Assembly (NCBI RefSeq): GCF_028290785.1
Contig: NZ_JAQGJD010000324.1
Location: 1-52,558 of the forward strand
Length of the DNA: 52,558 nt
Direction: 5' to 3'
DNA from: Tardiphaga sp.
Lineage (GTDB): Bacteria; Pseudomonadota; Alphaproteobacteria; Rhizobiales; Xanthobacteraceae
Shown here: positions 1-8,077 of the stretch, in pieces
Numbering within the stretch: position 1 is the stretch's first letter
Layout of the letters: each line of letters opens with the position of its first letter
Translations under genes and position numbers: made by a program
Notes under the pieces: model-generated
Told to the model about the DNA's origin: nothing
The model's input: only the letters and a program-made list of their open reading frames with translations
The model's database searches: none

Positions 1-14
1 CGCCCAGGGTCGAG

Positions 15-359
15 ATGTTCGACCGCGGCATCAGCCAGGGCGACACGCCGCGGCTGTGGATCGACATGGTCGCCCATGTGGGGATGGGACGCGACAAGCG
101 GATCTACCGCTTCGTCCAGGACACCCGCTTCGGTCGGGTGGTGCTCGCGGAATCGCATGATGTCGCGACGGTCGTGAAGGCCGTCACCGACTACATTGCT
201 CGGCGCATGATCGAGCGCGAGCATGCGCTGGTCTCGGCTCCGGCGCCGGTGGTCGAGCAGAAACAGCGCGGCCGGTTCTGGCCGTTCGTGCTGGGCGTGA
301 TTGTCGGCGCGCTGGCGCTGTTCGGCGCGGCGCTATTCGTGGCGCTAAGAGCTCATTAA
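15..359 (+). CDS. C-terminally membrane-anchored protein of unknown function (5' end uncertain)
   Basis: I do not recognise this protein. The frame stays open upstream to the window edge, so the ATG may be internal and the gene may begin outside. The visible 114 residues form a soluble N-terminal part of about 85 residues with 'DTPRLWIDMVAHVGMGRDKRIYRF', then a Gln/Lys/Arg linker and one strongly hydrophobic segment at about residues 92-111. That layout suggests a tail-anchored inner-membrane protein. Codon use is like its neighbours. A palindromic repeat follows the stop, and the next gene is convergent. Confidence 0.6.
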   Translation: MFDRGISQGDTPRLWIDMVAHVGMGRDKRIYRFVQDTRFGRVVLAESHDVATVVKAVTDYIARRMIEREHALVSAPAPVVEQKQRGRFWPFVLGVIVGALALFGAALFVALRAH

Positions 360-365
360 GGTTCA

Positions 366-495
366 CTGTCATTCCGGGGCGCGCGCAGCGCTAGCTGCGA
401 GCGAACCCGGAATCCAGTAATGGCTGAACATCGCGGGATTCCGGGTCTGCACTCCAGCCGGCTTCGCCGCCTGAAGCGCATCCCGGAATGACAAG
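366..495. repeat. Nested palindromic intergenic repeat (family A)
   Basis: The outer arms are a perfect 12-bp inverted repeat: TGTCATTCCGGG at 367-378 and CCCGGAATGACA at 482-493. The inner arms are a perfect 11-bp inverted repeat: ACCCGGAATCC at 405-415 and GGATTCCGGGT at 436-446. The element fills the gap between two convergent genes and could fold into a long branched hairpin, possibly acting as a terminator. It resembles dispersed palindromic repeats I associate with bradyrhizobial genomes; copy number cannot be judged here. Confidence 0.75.
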
Positions 496-497
496 CG

Positions 498-1382
498 TTA
501 GAGCAGTGTAGCGCACTGCAACTCTCGGACGTCCAGCCCGTCGCCAAATCCGCGCACCCGCTGCTCGCACCGCCACGCATCGTTCTCGCGCGTAATAGCA
601 AACAGATTATACGCCGCCGCCGGCTTGTGCCCGTGAGCGATCGACGACGCCGAGGGGACGCCGACCGCGGGGATGCGGCCGATTGGGCCCTCGAACCACA
701 TGGTCGAATGAATGTGATCGTGGCCGTGCAGGATCAACTCGACGCCGTGGCGTTTCAGCACGGCCTGCAGCGCGTCCGAATCCGTCAGCCGCTTGTGCGA
801 ATGTTTTGAACGCAACGGGTGGTGGATCAGCAGTACGCGAAACAGTTGCTGGCCGGCCACCCCCGCCAGCAGGCGATCCAGTGCATCGATCTGCGTCTGC
901 CCGAGCGTGCCGGTGGCCATGAACGGCGCGGTCGGCACCGCGGTGGAGACGCCGATCAGCGCCAGCGGTCCGCGGCGCTGCAGGAACGGAAAGTCGCCGG
1001 CGACCCCAGCGTCGCCGTGCATGTAGTCGCCGAAAGTATCGGCGAAGCGCTGCCGCGCGCCGCGCACATAGGCGTCGTGGTTGCCCGGCACCAGCGTGAC
1101 ATGGTCGGGCGGCCCTACGCTTTCCAGCCACGCGCGCGCCGGCGCGAACTCCGCCGCCAGCGCCAGGTTGACGAGGTCGCCGGTGACCGCGATGTGGTCG
1201 GGATGCTGCGCCCGCAGATCGGCAACGAGGGCATCGAGCACCTCGCGACGGTGGATGCGATGGCGGTTGCGGGTCCAGTTGAGATAGCCGAGCATGCGCT
1301 TGCCCAGCAATTCGCCGATATCTGGCGCGGGCAACGGTGGAATGTGCGGATCCGACAGATGCGCGAGGGTGAACGCCGTCAT
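498..1382 (-). CDS. Calcineurin-like metallophosphoesterase
   Basis: A 294-residue cytoplasmic protein with the full metallophosphoesterase motif set: D11-x-H13 in 'LSDPHI', G68-D69 in 'VTGDLVN', G100-N-H-D in 'VPGNHDAY', His187/188 in 'LLIHHPL', and G220-H-D-H in 'LHGHDHIH'. These residues bind the two catalytic metals. The family hydrolyses phosphomonoesters or phosphodiesters; cyclic-nucleotide and nucleotide-sugar hydrolases have this size. There is no signal peptide. It lies divergent from the Nudix gene with a short shared upstream region. The true substrate cannot be read from the sequence. Confidence 0.88.
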   Translation of the reverse strand: MTAFTLAHLSDPHIPPLPAPDIGELLGKRMLGYLNWTRNRHRIHRREVLDALVADLRAQHPDHIAVTGDLVNLALAAEFAPARAWLESVGPPDHVTLVPGNHDAYVRGARQRFADTFGDYMHGDAGVAGDFPFLQRRGPLALIGVSTAVPTAPFMATGTLGQTQIDALDRLLAGVAGQQLFRVLLIHHPLRSKHSHKRLTDSDALQAVLKRHGVELILHGHDHIHSTMWFEGPIGRIPAVGVPSASSIAHGHKPAAAYNLFAITRENDAWRCEQRVRGFGDGLDVRELQCATLL

Positions 1383-1519
1383 CGGGCCCGGCCGGCGCTT
1401 CGAGTCTCGATCAGTCTGATCACGTCCGCACCATCCCTGTGAAATCCTTCAATGTTTTGGCAAGGTGGGGGATGTTACGCAAGGATGCAGCCGCCAGCCA
1501 GATCAGGACGCCCGCCGCG

Positions 1520-2008
1520 ATGACCCAACCGACGCTGCGGCAACGGCTCGAGCCGTATTTGCGAAAAGTCATCCACCTGTATTTCCGCTTTGCCCGCGGC
1601 ATGACGCTTGGCGTCCGCGCCGTGGTGCTGGATGCCGACAACCGCGTCTTCCTGGTCCGCCATACCTATGTCAGCGGCTGGTACCTGCCCGGCGGCGGGG
1701 TCGAAGTCGGCCAGACGTTTCGCGAGGCGATGGCACGCGAACTGATCGAGGAGGGCCGTATCGAAGTGCTGGGCGAACCCGTGCTGCACGGCGTTTTCCT
1801 CAACAGCCACGTCTCGCCCCGCGACCATGTCGCGGTCTATATCGTCCGGCAGTTTCGTCAGGATCGCCCGCCCGACCCGAATCGCGAGATCGCCGAATCC
1901 GGCTTTTTCGCGCTGGATGCGCTGCCGCCGGACACCACCGAGGGCACACGGCTGCGGCTCGCCGAAGTGCTCGACGGCCGGCCGGTCATTGCCACCTGGC
2001 GCGGCTGA
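1520..2008 (+). CDS. Nudix hydrolase
   Basis: A single Nudix domain of 162 residues when started at the ATG giving 'MTQPTLRQRLEPYL'. I prefer that start to the GTG 81 bp upstream because the extra residues look non-domain-like. The Nudix box runs from 'PGGGVEVG' through 'RELIEEG'; the metal-binding RE..EE core is intact. The first box Glu is Gln and the last box Gly is Arg. Family members hydrolyse nucleoside diphosphates linked to a second group; the substrate here is unknown. The GNAT gene follows 50 bp downstream on the same strand. Confidence 0.85.
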   Translation: MTQPTLRQRLEPYLRKVIHLYFRFARGMTLGVRAVVLDADNRVFLVRHTYVSGWYLPGGGVEVGQTFREAMARELIEEGRIEVLGEPVLHGVFLNSHVSPRDHVAVYIVRQFRQDRPPDPNREIAESGFFALDALPPDTTEGTRLRLAEVLDGRPVIATWRG

Positions 2009-2058
2009 TCGGTCCGGCGATGGACCGCAACGTCGCCAGATGCTATCCCGCCCCCGAC

Positions 2059-2571
2059 ATGACTGATCTCTCCCTGACCATTCTGGCGGAAACCGCCAAC
2101 GACGCCCAGATCATCGAGCGGCTGCACGCCCGCACCTTCGGCCCCGGCCGCTACGTGCTGTCAGCCTACCGGTTGCGCGAGCACGTCAGCCACCTGCTGG
2201 CGCTGTCGTTCACCGCCCGGATCGGCACGCTGCTGGTCGGCTCGGTCCGGCAGTTGCCGATCTGCATCGGCGATACCCCGGCGCTGCTGCTCGGTCCGCT
2301 CACGGTGGAGCCGCCGTTCCGCAGCCGCGGCGTCGGCCGTGCACTGCTCGACCGTGCCATTGGCGACGCCCGCAAGCAGGGCAACCGGCTCATCGTGCTG
2401 GTCGGCGACGAACCCTATTACAGCCGCGTCGGCTTCAAGATGATTCCCAAGGGGACGGTGACCATGCCCGGTCCGGTCGATCAGAAGCGGTTGTTGGTGC
2501 TGGAACTGGTCGAAGGCGCATCGGACGGTATCGCCGGCGCGATTCGCCCGGACTGGAACGCGGCGAAGTAG
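2059..2571 (+). CDS. GNAT-family N-acetyltransferase
   Basis: A 170-residue GNAT domain protein. The acetyl-CoA pyrophosphate-binding loop is seen in 'VEPPFRSRGVGRALL' (R/Q-x-x-G-x-G/A), followed by the helix 'DRAIGDARKQGNRLIVLVGD' and the C-terminal core 'PYYSRVGFKMIP', typical of the YhbS-like subgroup. It should transfer an acetyl group from acetyl-CoA to an amine; the acceptor is unknown. An in-frame ATG 39 bp upstream is an alternative start. It lies downstream of the Nudix gene and is probably cotranscribed with it. A palindromic repeat follows the stop. Confidence 0.82.
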   Translation: MTDLSLTILAETANDAQIIERLHARTFGPGRYVLSAYRLREHVSHLLALSFTARIGTLLVGSVRQLPICIGDTPALLLGPLTVEPPFRSRGVGRALLDRAIGDARKQGNRLIVLVGDEPYYSRVGFKMIPKGTVTMPGPVDQKRLLVLELVEGASDGIAGAIRPDWNAAK

Positions 2572-2583
2572 TTCAAACTCTGA

Positions 2584-2709
2584 CTTGTCCCGGACGCGGC
2601 GCAGCGCGTAGCGCTGCTCCGCAGAGCCGGGACCGTATCAGGCGCCAGCGCCCGCGACAGCCCCGGCTCTGCGATGCGATACTTCGTATCGCATCGCGTC
2701 CGGGGCAAG
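2584..2709. repeat. Nested palindromic intergenic repeat (family B, copy 1)
   Basis: Outer arms of 15 bp (2584-2598 and 2695-2709) match with one mismatch. Inner arms are GCAGAGCCGGG and its complement within CCCCGGCTCTGC. A second copy of the same family lies at 39383-39522, beside the ssuA-like gene. Here it separates convergent acetyltransferase and TonB-receptor genes, so it may end transcription from both sides. Confidence 0.75.
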
Positions 2710-2720
2710 AGCCTGCAGCG

Positions 2721-5069
2721 TCAGAACTTCAAATTCGCAAACGCTCGCACGCTTGCGCCTGGCAATAGCACCTCGTCCTTGTTGTAGGACGACGCGCTGC
2801 GGATGTTCTCGTTGAGCAGGTTGTTGCCGACCAATCCGAGCGTCATCTCCTTCGCGCCGAAGGTGCGCGGATCCAGCTTGGTATTGTAGCTGATCTCGGC
2901 CTTCAGCAGGTTGTAGCCCGCGGTCGGCGTCTCGCCGATGGTGGCGATATCGTTCTGCGCAAAGGCGTGCAGCAGGTTGATGCGGGTCAGCCAGTTGCTG
3001 TCGCGCCAGAACAATCCGCCGCCGGCGCGCATCGGCGGGATGCGCGGCACGTTGCTGCCGTCCGAGAACGTGGCGCGGACCACGTCGAACTGGTCCTCGA
3101 TGCCCCAGGTGCCGCCGTAGAAACGCCCGACGTCGAACTGGCTCTGGAATTCGGCGCCGAAGAAGGTGGCGTCGCGCTGCGAGTATACCGCCTGGCGGCC
3201 TTCATTGCCGGGATCGCCATTGCCGCACGACGCAAAATCCTCGCCGCACATCACGCCCGTGAGCCGGCGGTAGATGAAGTTGTCGAACTTGGTGTAGTAG
3301 GCGGTGGCTTCGAACCGCACCGGGCCGGTGGCCTTGCGCAGTCCGATCTCCACGGACTTCGCGGTCTCCAGCGTGAGGTTCGGGTTGCCGATGTCAAAAG
3401 TCGCGGTGGCGTCATGGGCGCCGCGCGAAAACAGCTCGGCGGGCTTCGGCGCGCGCTCGGTATATTGCCCGGTGATGGAGGCCACGAGTTCGCCCGGCAG
3501 CGCCTGGATCAGGCCGACGCTGCCGCTCATCGGCGTGTAGGACGGATTGCGCCCGATGCTGGTCTGCGCACTGCCGTCGGGCAGAAAGTCCGCCGGGAAG
3601 TCAGGCGTCGAGCCGCTCAACGCGACATGCTCGATCCGGCCGGCGACCTGCACCTTGGTGGTGTCGCTGAACTTCAGCTCGTTGAACACATAGCCGGCGA
3701 TGCGCGAATTGTGGTTCGGATTCCACAGCCCGTTATACAGCGCGCCCGGATCGTCCGGGCTCGGCGCGGTCAATTCCTGATGGCCGCCCTGCAGGCCGAA
3801 GGCCGTCGTCACGGTAGCGAAGCGGGCGTTGAAGGGCATTAGCTGCACCTCGACGCGGGCTTCCTGCTCCTTGTTGGTGAAGGTCTGGCGCACGCCGTCG
3901 GTGGTCGGATCGTTGATGTCGGCGAGGCCGATCTCGTTGTGGCGATAGTCGGTGGCGCCGGCCCAGAACCGGATCGCCTCGATGGCCGCGGAATCCGGAC
4001 GATACTCGCCCTTGGCCGTGATCTTGGTCTGATGCGCGTCGATCCGGGTCTGGTGATCGGCGCCGTCGATGCCGGGGATATGATACAGCGCGTCGTTCTG
4101 CGTGATGGCCGCGCCGATGAAGCCGCCGTCGAAAATGTAGGAACCACCGATCGAGGCGCCATCGGTCTGCGCTGCCGAATTCGGTTGTCGTTCGCTCACG
4201 CCACGCGCGGGATCGGCGAGATAGGGGTTGCCCGGGATGCTGTAGTCGGTGGCCTTGCGGCCGTAGACGTCGGCGTGAACCGCAAAATTGCCGCCGCCGG
4301 CGTCGAGCAGGATACCGCCGTCGATGCCGCGATCCGCCGAGCTGATCGAGGTGCGGGTTTCCGCCGTCATGCAGGACGGCTGGCCAAGGTTGGCAGCCGG
4401 CGCCTTCACCGCCATGCCATAAGTCTGGAACGGCGCCACGGCGCAGGACGGCAGCGCGTCGGGAATCCGGTTGTTGGAGGCCGACACCACGCCGCCGATC
4501 GAGGTCGATCCGTAACGCAAGGCGGCGGGGCCGCGCACCACTTCGATCTGGTTGGTGGCCAAGGGATCGACCGGGACGAAATGGTCCTCGCCGAGATCAG
4601 ACGCGCCGCCGGCGCTCATGCCGTTTTCGACGATGCCGACGCGGTTGACGTCGAGGCCGCGGATGATCGGCCGGCTCGAGGCGCCCGGCGCAAAGCTGGA
4701 GCCGGTGATGCCGGGCTTGGCGAACAACAGGTCGCCCAGCGTCGCGCCGCCGGCGCGGACGATTTCCTCATGCGGCACCACGGTGACGGTAGCGAACTGG
4801 TCGGTCACGATCGGCGTCACGCCCTGCTGCGGCGCCGGGGCTGCGGCGGTTTGTGGCGGCGGCGTGCCGGCGTTGCGGCCGGGTGTGGCGCGGGAGAGGC
4901 GGGCGGGCGTGCGGGACGGCGCGGGCTTTCGTCGCACGATGGGGCTTGGCGCGGTCACGGAAATCGCCGGCAGTTCGGTGGGCGCCGCGGTTTGCGAGAA
5001 AGCCGACTGGCTAAAAACGACAAGGGCGGAGCCGCCGAGCAGCACGGCGCGGGTGTAACGGAAGGGCAT
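2721..5069 (-). CDS. TonB-dependent outer-membrane receptor, ZnuD-like (putative zinc)
   Basis: A 782-residue outer-membrane receptor. Residues 1-25 form a signal peptide ending at 'AFSQ'. A Pro-rich linker follows, then the plug domain (about 95-215) with 'RPIIRGLDVNRVGIVENG' and 'NQIEVVRGPAALRYGSTSIGGVV'. The rest is a beta barrel ending in Phe, the usual insertion signal. The plug wording, with 'SDLGEDHFVPVDPL', resembles the ZnuD zinc receptors. The upstream DUF2946 gene and a Zur-type palindrome ahead of it support zinc rather than iron or cobalamin. Start: AGGA eight bases upstream of the ATG. Substrate assignment is inference; copper is the main alternative. Confidence 0.82.
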   Translation of the reverse strand: MPFRYTRAVLLGGSALVVFSQSAFSQTAAPTELPAISVTAPSPIVRRKPAPSRTPARLSRATPGRNAGTPPPQTAAAPAPQQGVTPIVTDQFATVTVVPHEEIVRAGGATLGDLLFAKPGITGSSFAPGASSRPIIRGLDVNRVGIVENGMSAGGASDLGEDHFVPVDPLATNQIEVVRGPAALRYGSTSIGGVVSASNNRIPDALPSCAVAPFQTYGMAVKAPAANLGQPSCMTAETRTSISSADRGIDGGILLDAGGGNFAVHADVYGRKATDYSIPGNPYLADPARGVSERQPNSAAQTDGASIGGSYIFDGGFIGAAITQNDALYHIPGIDGADHQTRIDAHQTKITAKGEYRPDSAAIEAIRFWAGATDYRHNEIGLADINDPTTDGVRQTFTNKEQEARVEVQLMPFNARFATVTTAFGLQGGHQELTAPSPDDPGALYNGLWNPNHNSRIAGYVFNELKFSDTTKVQVAGRIEHVALSGSTPDFPADFLPDGSAQTSIGRNPSYTPMSGSVGLIQALPGELVASITGQYTERAPKPAELFSRGAHDATATFDIGNPNLTLETAKSVEIGLRKATGPVRFEATAYYTKFDNFIYRRLTGVMCGEDFASCGNGDPGNEGRQAVYSQRDATFFGAEFQSQFDVGRFYGGTWGIEDQFDVVRATFSDGSNVPRIPPMRAGGGLFWRDSNWLTRINLLHAFAQNDIATIGETPTAGYNLLKAEISYNTKLDPRTFGAKEMTLGLVGNNLLNENIRSASSYNKDEVLLPGASVRAFANLKF

Positions 5070-5191
5070 GGTTGTATCCTGACTGGACCGGCGGCGACCC
5101 TGATGCGGGTCGCTTCGAACCGGGACCTGCGCGGAGCAGGTCGAATGTTTGGGAGCCGCTGCGGGAGGCAGCGATCAGCAAGCAATCGATG

Positions 5192-5554
5192 TCAGGAGAG
5201 CGGAGGCGCGCGCGGCTGGAACGCGACGTTGAAGGCGTCGAGATGGAAAAACTCGGCACGGGTGACGCGATAGAGAAATTCCGCGGCCTGGGGCAGTTGC
5301 AGCACCGGCGGCGTGGCGAGCAGCACCGCGCTCGCTTGCGCCATGACGGCGCAGATCGCGCAGCTATCGGCGGGATGCGGGTGCGGCGCGTGGTGGGGAC
5401 TCGCCGGGAGCTGGACCGACTCGATGGTCGAATCGACCGATGCCGCCTGCGCGTTGTCGGCGTGAAAGTGCCCGAACGACAGCACCATCTGGATCGCCAG
5501 CGCCAACAGCGCCAGCCGCGATCCCGTCTGAATATGTGTGCGAAACCACTTCAT
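5192..5554 (-). CDS. DUF2946-family small secreted or membrane protein, first gene of the putative zinc unit
   Basis: A 120-residue protein with an N-terminal hydrophobic segment (about residues 9-26) that could be a signal peptide or anchor. A His-rich stretch 'HHAPHPHPADSCAICAVMA' follows, with a CxxC and seven nearby His, matching DUF2946. Such proteins accompany metal-uptake receptors and probably handle metal in the periplasm; the biochemical role is not known. I chose the ATG preceded by GGAGG at 11 bases over the ATG 18 bp upstream, which lacks a ribosome-binding site. It lies about 120 bp upstream of the TonB receptor in the same direction. Confidence 0.72.
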   Translation of the reverse strand: MKWFRTHIQTGSRLALLALAIQMVLSFGHFHADNAQAASVDSTIESVQLPASPHHAPHPHPADSCAICAVMAQASAVLLATPPVLQLPQAAEFLYRVTRAEFFHLDAFNVAFQPRAPPLS

Positions 5555-5600
5555 GCCGACCCAAGCCTCCATCGGGCGGGAAGCGATCTTCGCCGCGGCC

Positions 5601-5619
5601 GATGTTATAATATAACATC
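5601..5619 (-). promoter_or_regulatory. Zur-type operator (perfect 19-bp palindrome)
   Basis: GATGTTATAATATAACATC is a perfect inverted repeat around one central A, and it extends one more base pair on each side. It closely matches the Zur consensus core TGTTATA-n-TATAACA known from Proteobacteria. It lies about 47 bp upstream of the DUF2946 start codon, where a bound repressor would block transcription of that gene and the TonB receptor. It is also very AT-rich against a GC-rich background. Zinc repression follows from the motif family and is not shown directly. Confidence 0.85.
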
Positions 5620-5713
5620 GCGCGGGAGGGGCGGAGTGTCAACGGCTGGCGAACGGGCGAGCGCCCGCGTCCGTCCATAGCCGCGGGGCTGTGTGATTAT
5701 CGCCACGCTACCA

Positions 5714-5828
5714 CACACTCTCCCTCATCCTGAGGAGCGGCCTCTTGGCCGCGTCTCGAAGGATGGCGGCACACGCCATGGTTCGAGACGCGCGCAAGGG
5801 CGCGCTCCTCACCATGAGATGGAGTGTG
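5714..5828. repeat. Palindromic intergenic repeat (family C, copy 1)
   Basis: Outer arms CACACTC and GAGTGTG flank the pairs CTCATCCTGAGGAGCG / CGCTCCTCACCATGAG and GCGTCTCGAA / TTCGAGACGC. The same wording recurs at 7952-8057. It lies just after the last gene of the MoxR operon, upstream of which the Zur unit is divergent. Together with the Zur site, this accounts for the 300-bp gap here; I see no other gene in it. Confidence 0.7.
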
Positions 5829-5853
5829 GGCGAAGCCGCGTGCGCGAGCAGCC

Positions 5854-7917
5854 TTAGCGGCTCTCCCGCAGCCACGTCGCCGCAAAGGCCCCCAACAGCA
5901 GCAGCAATCCGATCAGTCCGGCGAACATAGGCAGCACGCCGACGCCGCGGACCACGCTGGCGTCGCGCATGTGGACGCCCATCCAGCCGTCGCCGCGGAA
6001 GATCGTGGAGGCGCGGATCGGCACGATGCGCGGCACCTCGACGCCGTTGCCCTCGTTGATGCGGCGGGCGTCGCCGCCGGTGGCCTGAGCCAGCGGGCGC
6101 AACGTCTCTGTGGTCGAGGTGACTTCCGAAAACTCCTTCGGGTTGATCGGGCCGACATTGATCAGCGCCTTCAGCGTGCCGTCGGTGGCCTGCCACAGGC
6201 CAAGTTCGTCGGCCGGGGTGGCGGCGCGCCACAGGCCGGGCTCGCCGGCGGCCAGCGTGAGTTCGCGGGTCTTGCCGGACGGTGAGGTGACGGTGACCGG
6301 CGCCACGGTGTCGCCCATGGTCTGGCGCTGTACCACCAGATCCTTGCCGGCGCTCGAGAGCTTCAGCGCTTCCTCGTCGAGGTCCGGCTGCTTCATCAGC
6401 CAGTGCGACATCCGTCTGAGAAGATCGAGATGCGGCCCGCCGCCCTCATAGCCCCTGGCCCACAGCCAGATGTGATCCGACAGCAGCAATGCGACGCGGC
6501 CTTCGCCGGATCGCGACAGCAGCAGCAACGGCTTGCCGTCGGCGCCGGTCATCACCGGCGGCGTCGTGGTGTTGCGGGTCTCCACGGTGCGGAAGAAGCG
6601 GCTCCACTTCGGCGGCTCCGACGCGCCGCCTTCGAGGCCGCGGGTGACCGGATGGCGTTTGCCGACGTCGCTGAGATGCGCATAGAACGGCTTTTCGGTA
6701 ACGCCGACCGGCTCGGCCGGCAGCACCGAATCCAGCGGCGTGCGCCAGATTGACGTGGTAGAGGCGTAGTCCGGCCCGGCCGACACCAGCACGGCGCCGC
6801 CGGCGCGCACATAGCGCGCGATATTGTCGAAATAGGCGATCGGCAGCACGCCCTGGCGGGCGTAGCGATCGAAGATGATCAACTGGAATTCGTTGATCTT
6901 CTGCTGGAACAGCTCGCGGGTCGGAAACGCGATCAGCGACAGTTCGTTGATCGGCGTGCCGTCCTGCTTTTCCGGCGGTCGCAGGATGGTGAAATGCACA
7001 AGGTCGATGGAGGCGTCGGACTTCAACAGGTTGCGCCAGGTGCGCTCGCCGGAATGCGGCTCGCCGGACACCAGCAGCACGCGCAGCTTATCGCGCACGC
7101 CGTCGATGGCCACCACGGCGCGGTTGTTGACCAGCGTCAGTTCGTTCTCCAGCGGCGAGGCCTCGATCTCGACGATGTTCGGCCCGGCATGCTTGATGTC
7201 GATATCGATACTGACGGTCTGGCCGCTCAATACCGTGCGCTCGTTGATGGTGTCGCCGTCGCGGCGGATCACCACCCGGGCACGCTCGCCCGTGACGCCC
7301 TGGTCGTCGAGCCGAAAGGTGACCTTCTGCGACTGCCCGACGATGCCGAAGCGCGGCGCGGCGGTAACGGCGATGCGGCGGTCGCGCTCGTCCTTGCGGC
7401 CGGTGATCAGCGCATGTACCGGCGCGGTGAAGCCGAGCGCGGCCATGTTGGCCGGAATGTCGTGGACGCGGCCGTCGGTGATCAGGAAGGCGCCGGCGAC
7501 GCGGTCGGTCGGCACGTCGGACAACGCGGAGGACAGCGCGCCGAACAATTTTGTGCCGTCGGTCTCGCCGTCAGCCTGGCCGGCCTCGACGACGCGAACT
7601 TCGAGGCCTTTGACCTGCTTCAGCCGATCGACGAGCTGCTTCTGCGCCTCGGCGGTTTCGTTGCTGCGTTGGCCAAAATTCTGGCTTGGGCTCTTGTCGA
7701 TCACGACCGCCGCCACCGAGGTCAGCGGTTCGCGCTCCTCCCGGGTGAACGAAGGATTGGCCAGCGCCAGCAGGATCAGCGCCAACGCCGCCACACGCAC
7801 CAGCGCGCCGCGAGGCTTGCCAATCAGCAGCACGATGCCGATGACTACGATGGCCGCGAGCGCGACCCACAGGAATAGCGTCGGGATGAGCGGTGTGAAA
7901 ACGATGCCGTATTGCAT
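5854..7917 (-). CDS. Membrane protein with vWA-like and glutamine-amidotransferase-like domains, last gene of MoxR operon
   Basis: About 687 residues from the ATG giving 'MQYGIVFTPLIP'. There are two N-terminal membrane segments (about 10-30 and 40-55) and one at the extreme C-terminus ('GVLPMFAGLIGLLLLLGAFAA'). Between them lie a vWA-like domain with a degenerate metal site 'VVIDKSPS' and an amidotransferase-like fold around 'IIFDRYARQGVLPIAYFDNIARYVRAGGAVLV' without an obvious catalytic Cys. Families of this build occur at the end of MoxR-DUF58-BatA operons and are thought to assemble or monitor envelope complexes. Its exact role is unknown. A palindromic repeat separates it from the gene before. 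Confidence 0.75.
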   Translation of the reverse strand: MQYGIVFTPLIPTLFLWVALAAIVVIGIVLLIGKPRGALVRVAALALILLALANPSFTREEREPLTSVAAVVIDKSPSQNFGQRSNETAEAQKQLVDRLKQVKGLEVRVVEAGQADGETDGTKLFGALSSALSDVPTDRVAGAFLITDGRVHDIPANMAALGFTAPVHALITGRKDERDRRIAVTAAPRFGIVGQSQKVTFRLDDQGVTGERARVVIRRDGDTINERTVLSGQTVSIDIDIKHAGPNIVEIEASPLENELTLVNNRAVVAIDGVRDKLRVLLVSGEPHSGERTWRNLLKSDASIDLVHFTILRPPEKQDGTPINELSLIAFPTRELFQQKINEFQLIIFDRYARQGVLPIAYFDNIARYVRAGGAVLVSAGPDYASTTSIWRTPLDSVLPAEPVGVTEKPFYAHLSDVGKRHPVTRGLEGGASEPPKWSRFFRTVETRNTTTPPVMTGADGKPLLLLSRSGEGRVALLLSDHIWLWARGYEGGGPHLDLLRRMSHWLMKQPDLDEEALKLSSAGKDLVVQRQTMGDTVAPVTVTSPSGKTRELTLAAGEPGLWRAATPADELGLWQATDGTLKALINVGPINPKEFSEVTSTTETLRPLAQATGGDARRINEGNGVEVPRIVPIRASTIFRGDGWMGVHMRDASVVRGVGVLPMFAGLIGLLLLLGAFAATWLRESR

Positions 7918-7951
7918 TACGCGATGCCCTTCGGCCCGACGACACATTCAA

Positions 7952-8057
7952 CCGTCATCATGAGGTGCAGGCGCTTGCGCGCCTCGAAGGATGCATGTTC
8001 AGCGCGCGCGGCCGCCGTCCTTCGAGGCTCGCTGCGCTCGCTCCTCAGGATGACGGC
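7952..8057. repeat. Palindromic repeat (family C, copy 2) inside the MoxR operon
   Basis: The arms CCGTCATCATGAGG and CTCCTCAGGATGACGG pair imperfectly. Inner arms GCGCCTCGAAGGA and TCCTTCGAGGC pair as well. It fills the 160-bp gap between the DUF4159 gene and the last gene of the operon, where the other gene junctions are ATGA overlaps. It could attenuate or process the transcript, reducing expression of the final gene. Confidence 0.7.
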
Positions 8058-8077
8058 CTCTGTGAAATTCTTGCGCA

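Noticed and set aside
2721..5069. Siderophore or cobalamin receptor
   Set aside because: No riboswitch or Fur-type site is seen; the plug wording and the upstream Zur palindrome favour zinc.
3939..5273. A 444-codon open frame on the plus strand opposite the TonB receptor
   Set aside because: Antisense to a gene with clear motifs; composition is Arg/Gly/Ala-rich without a fold.
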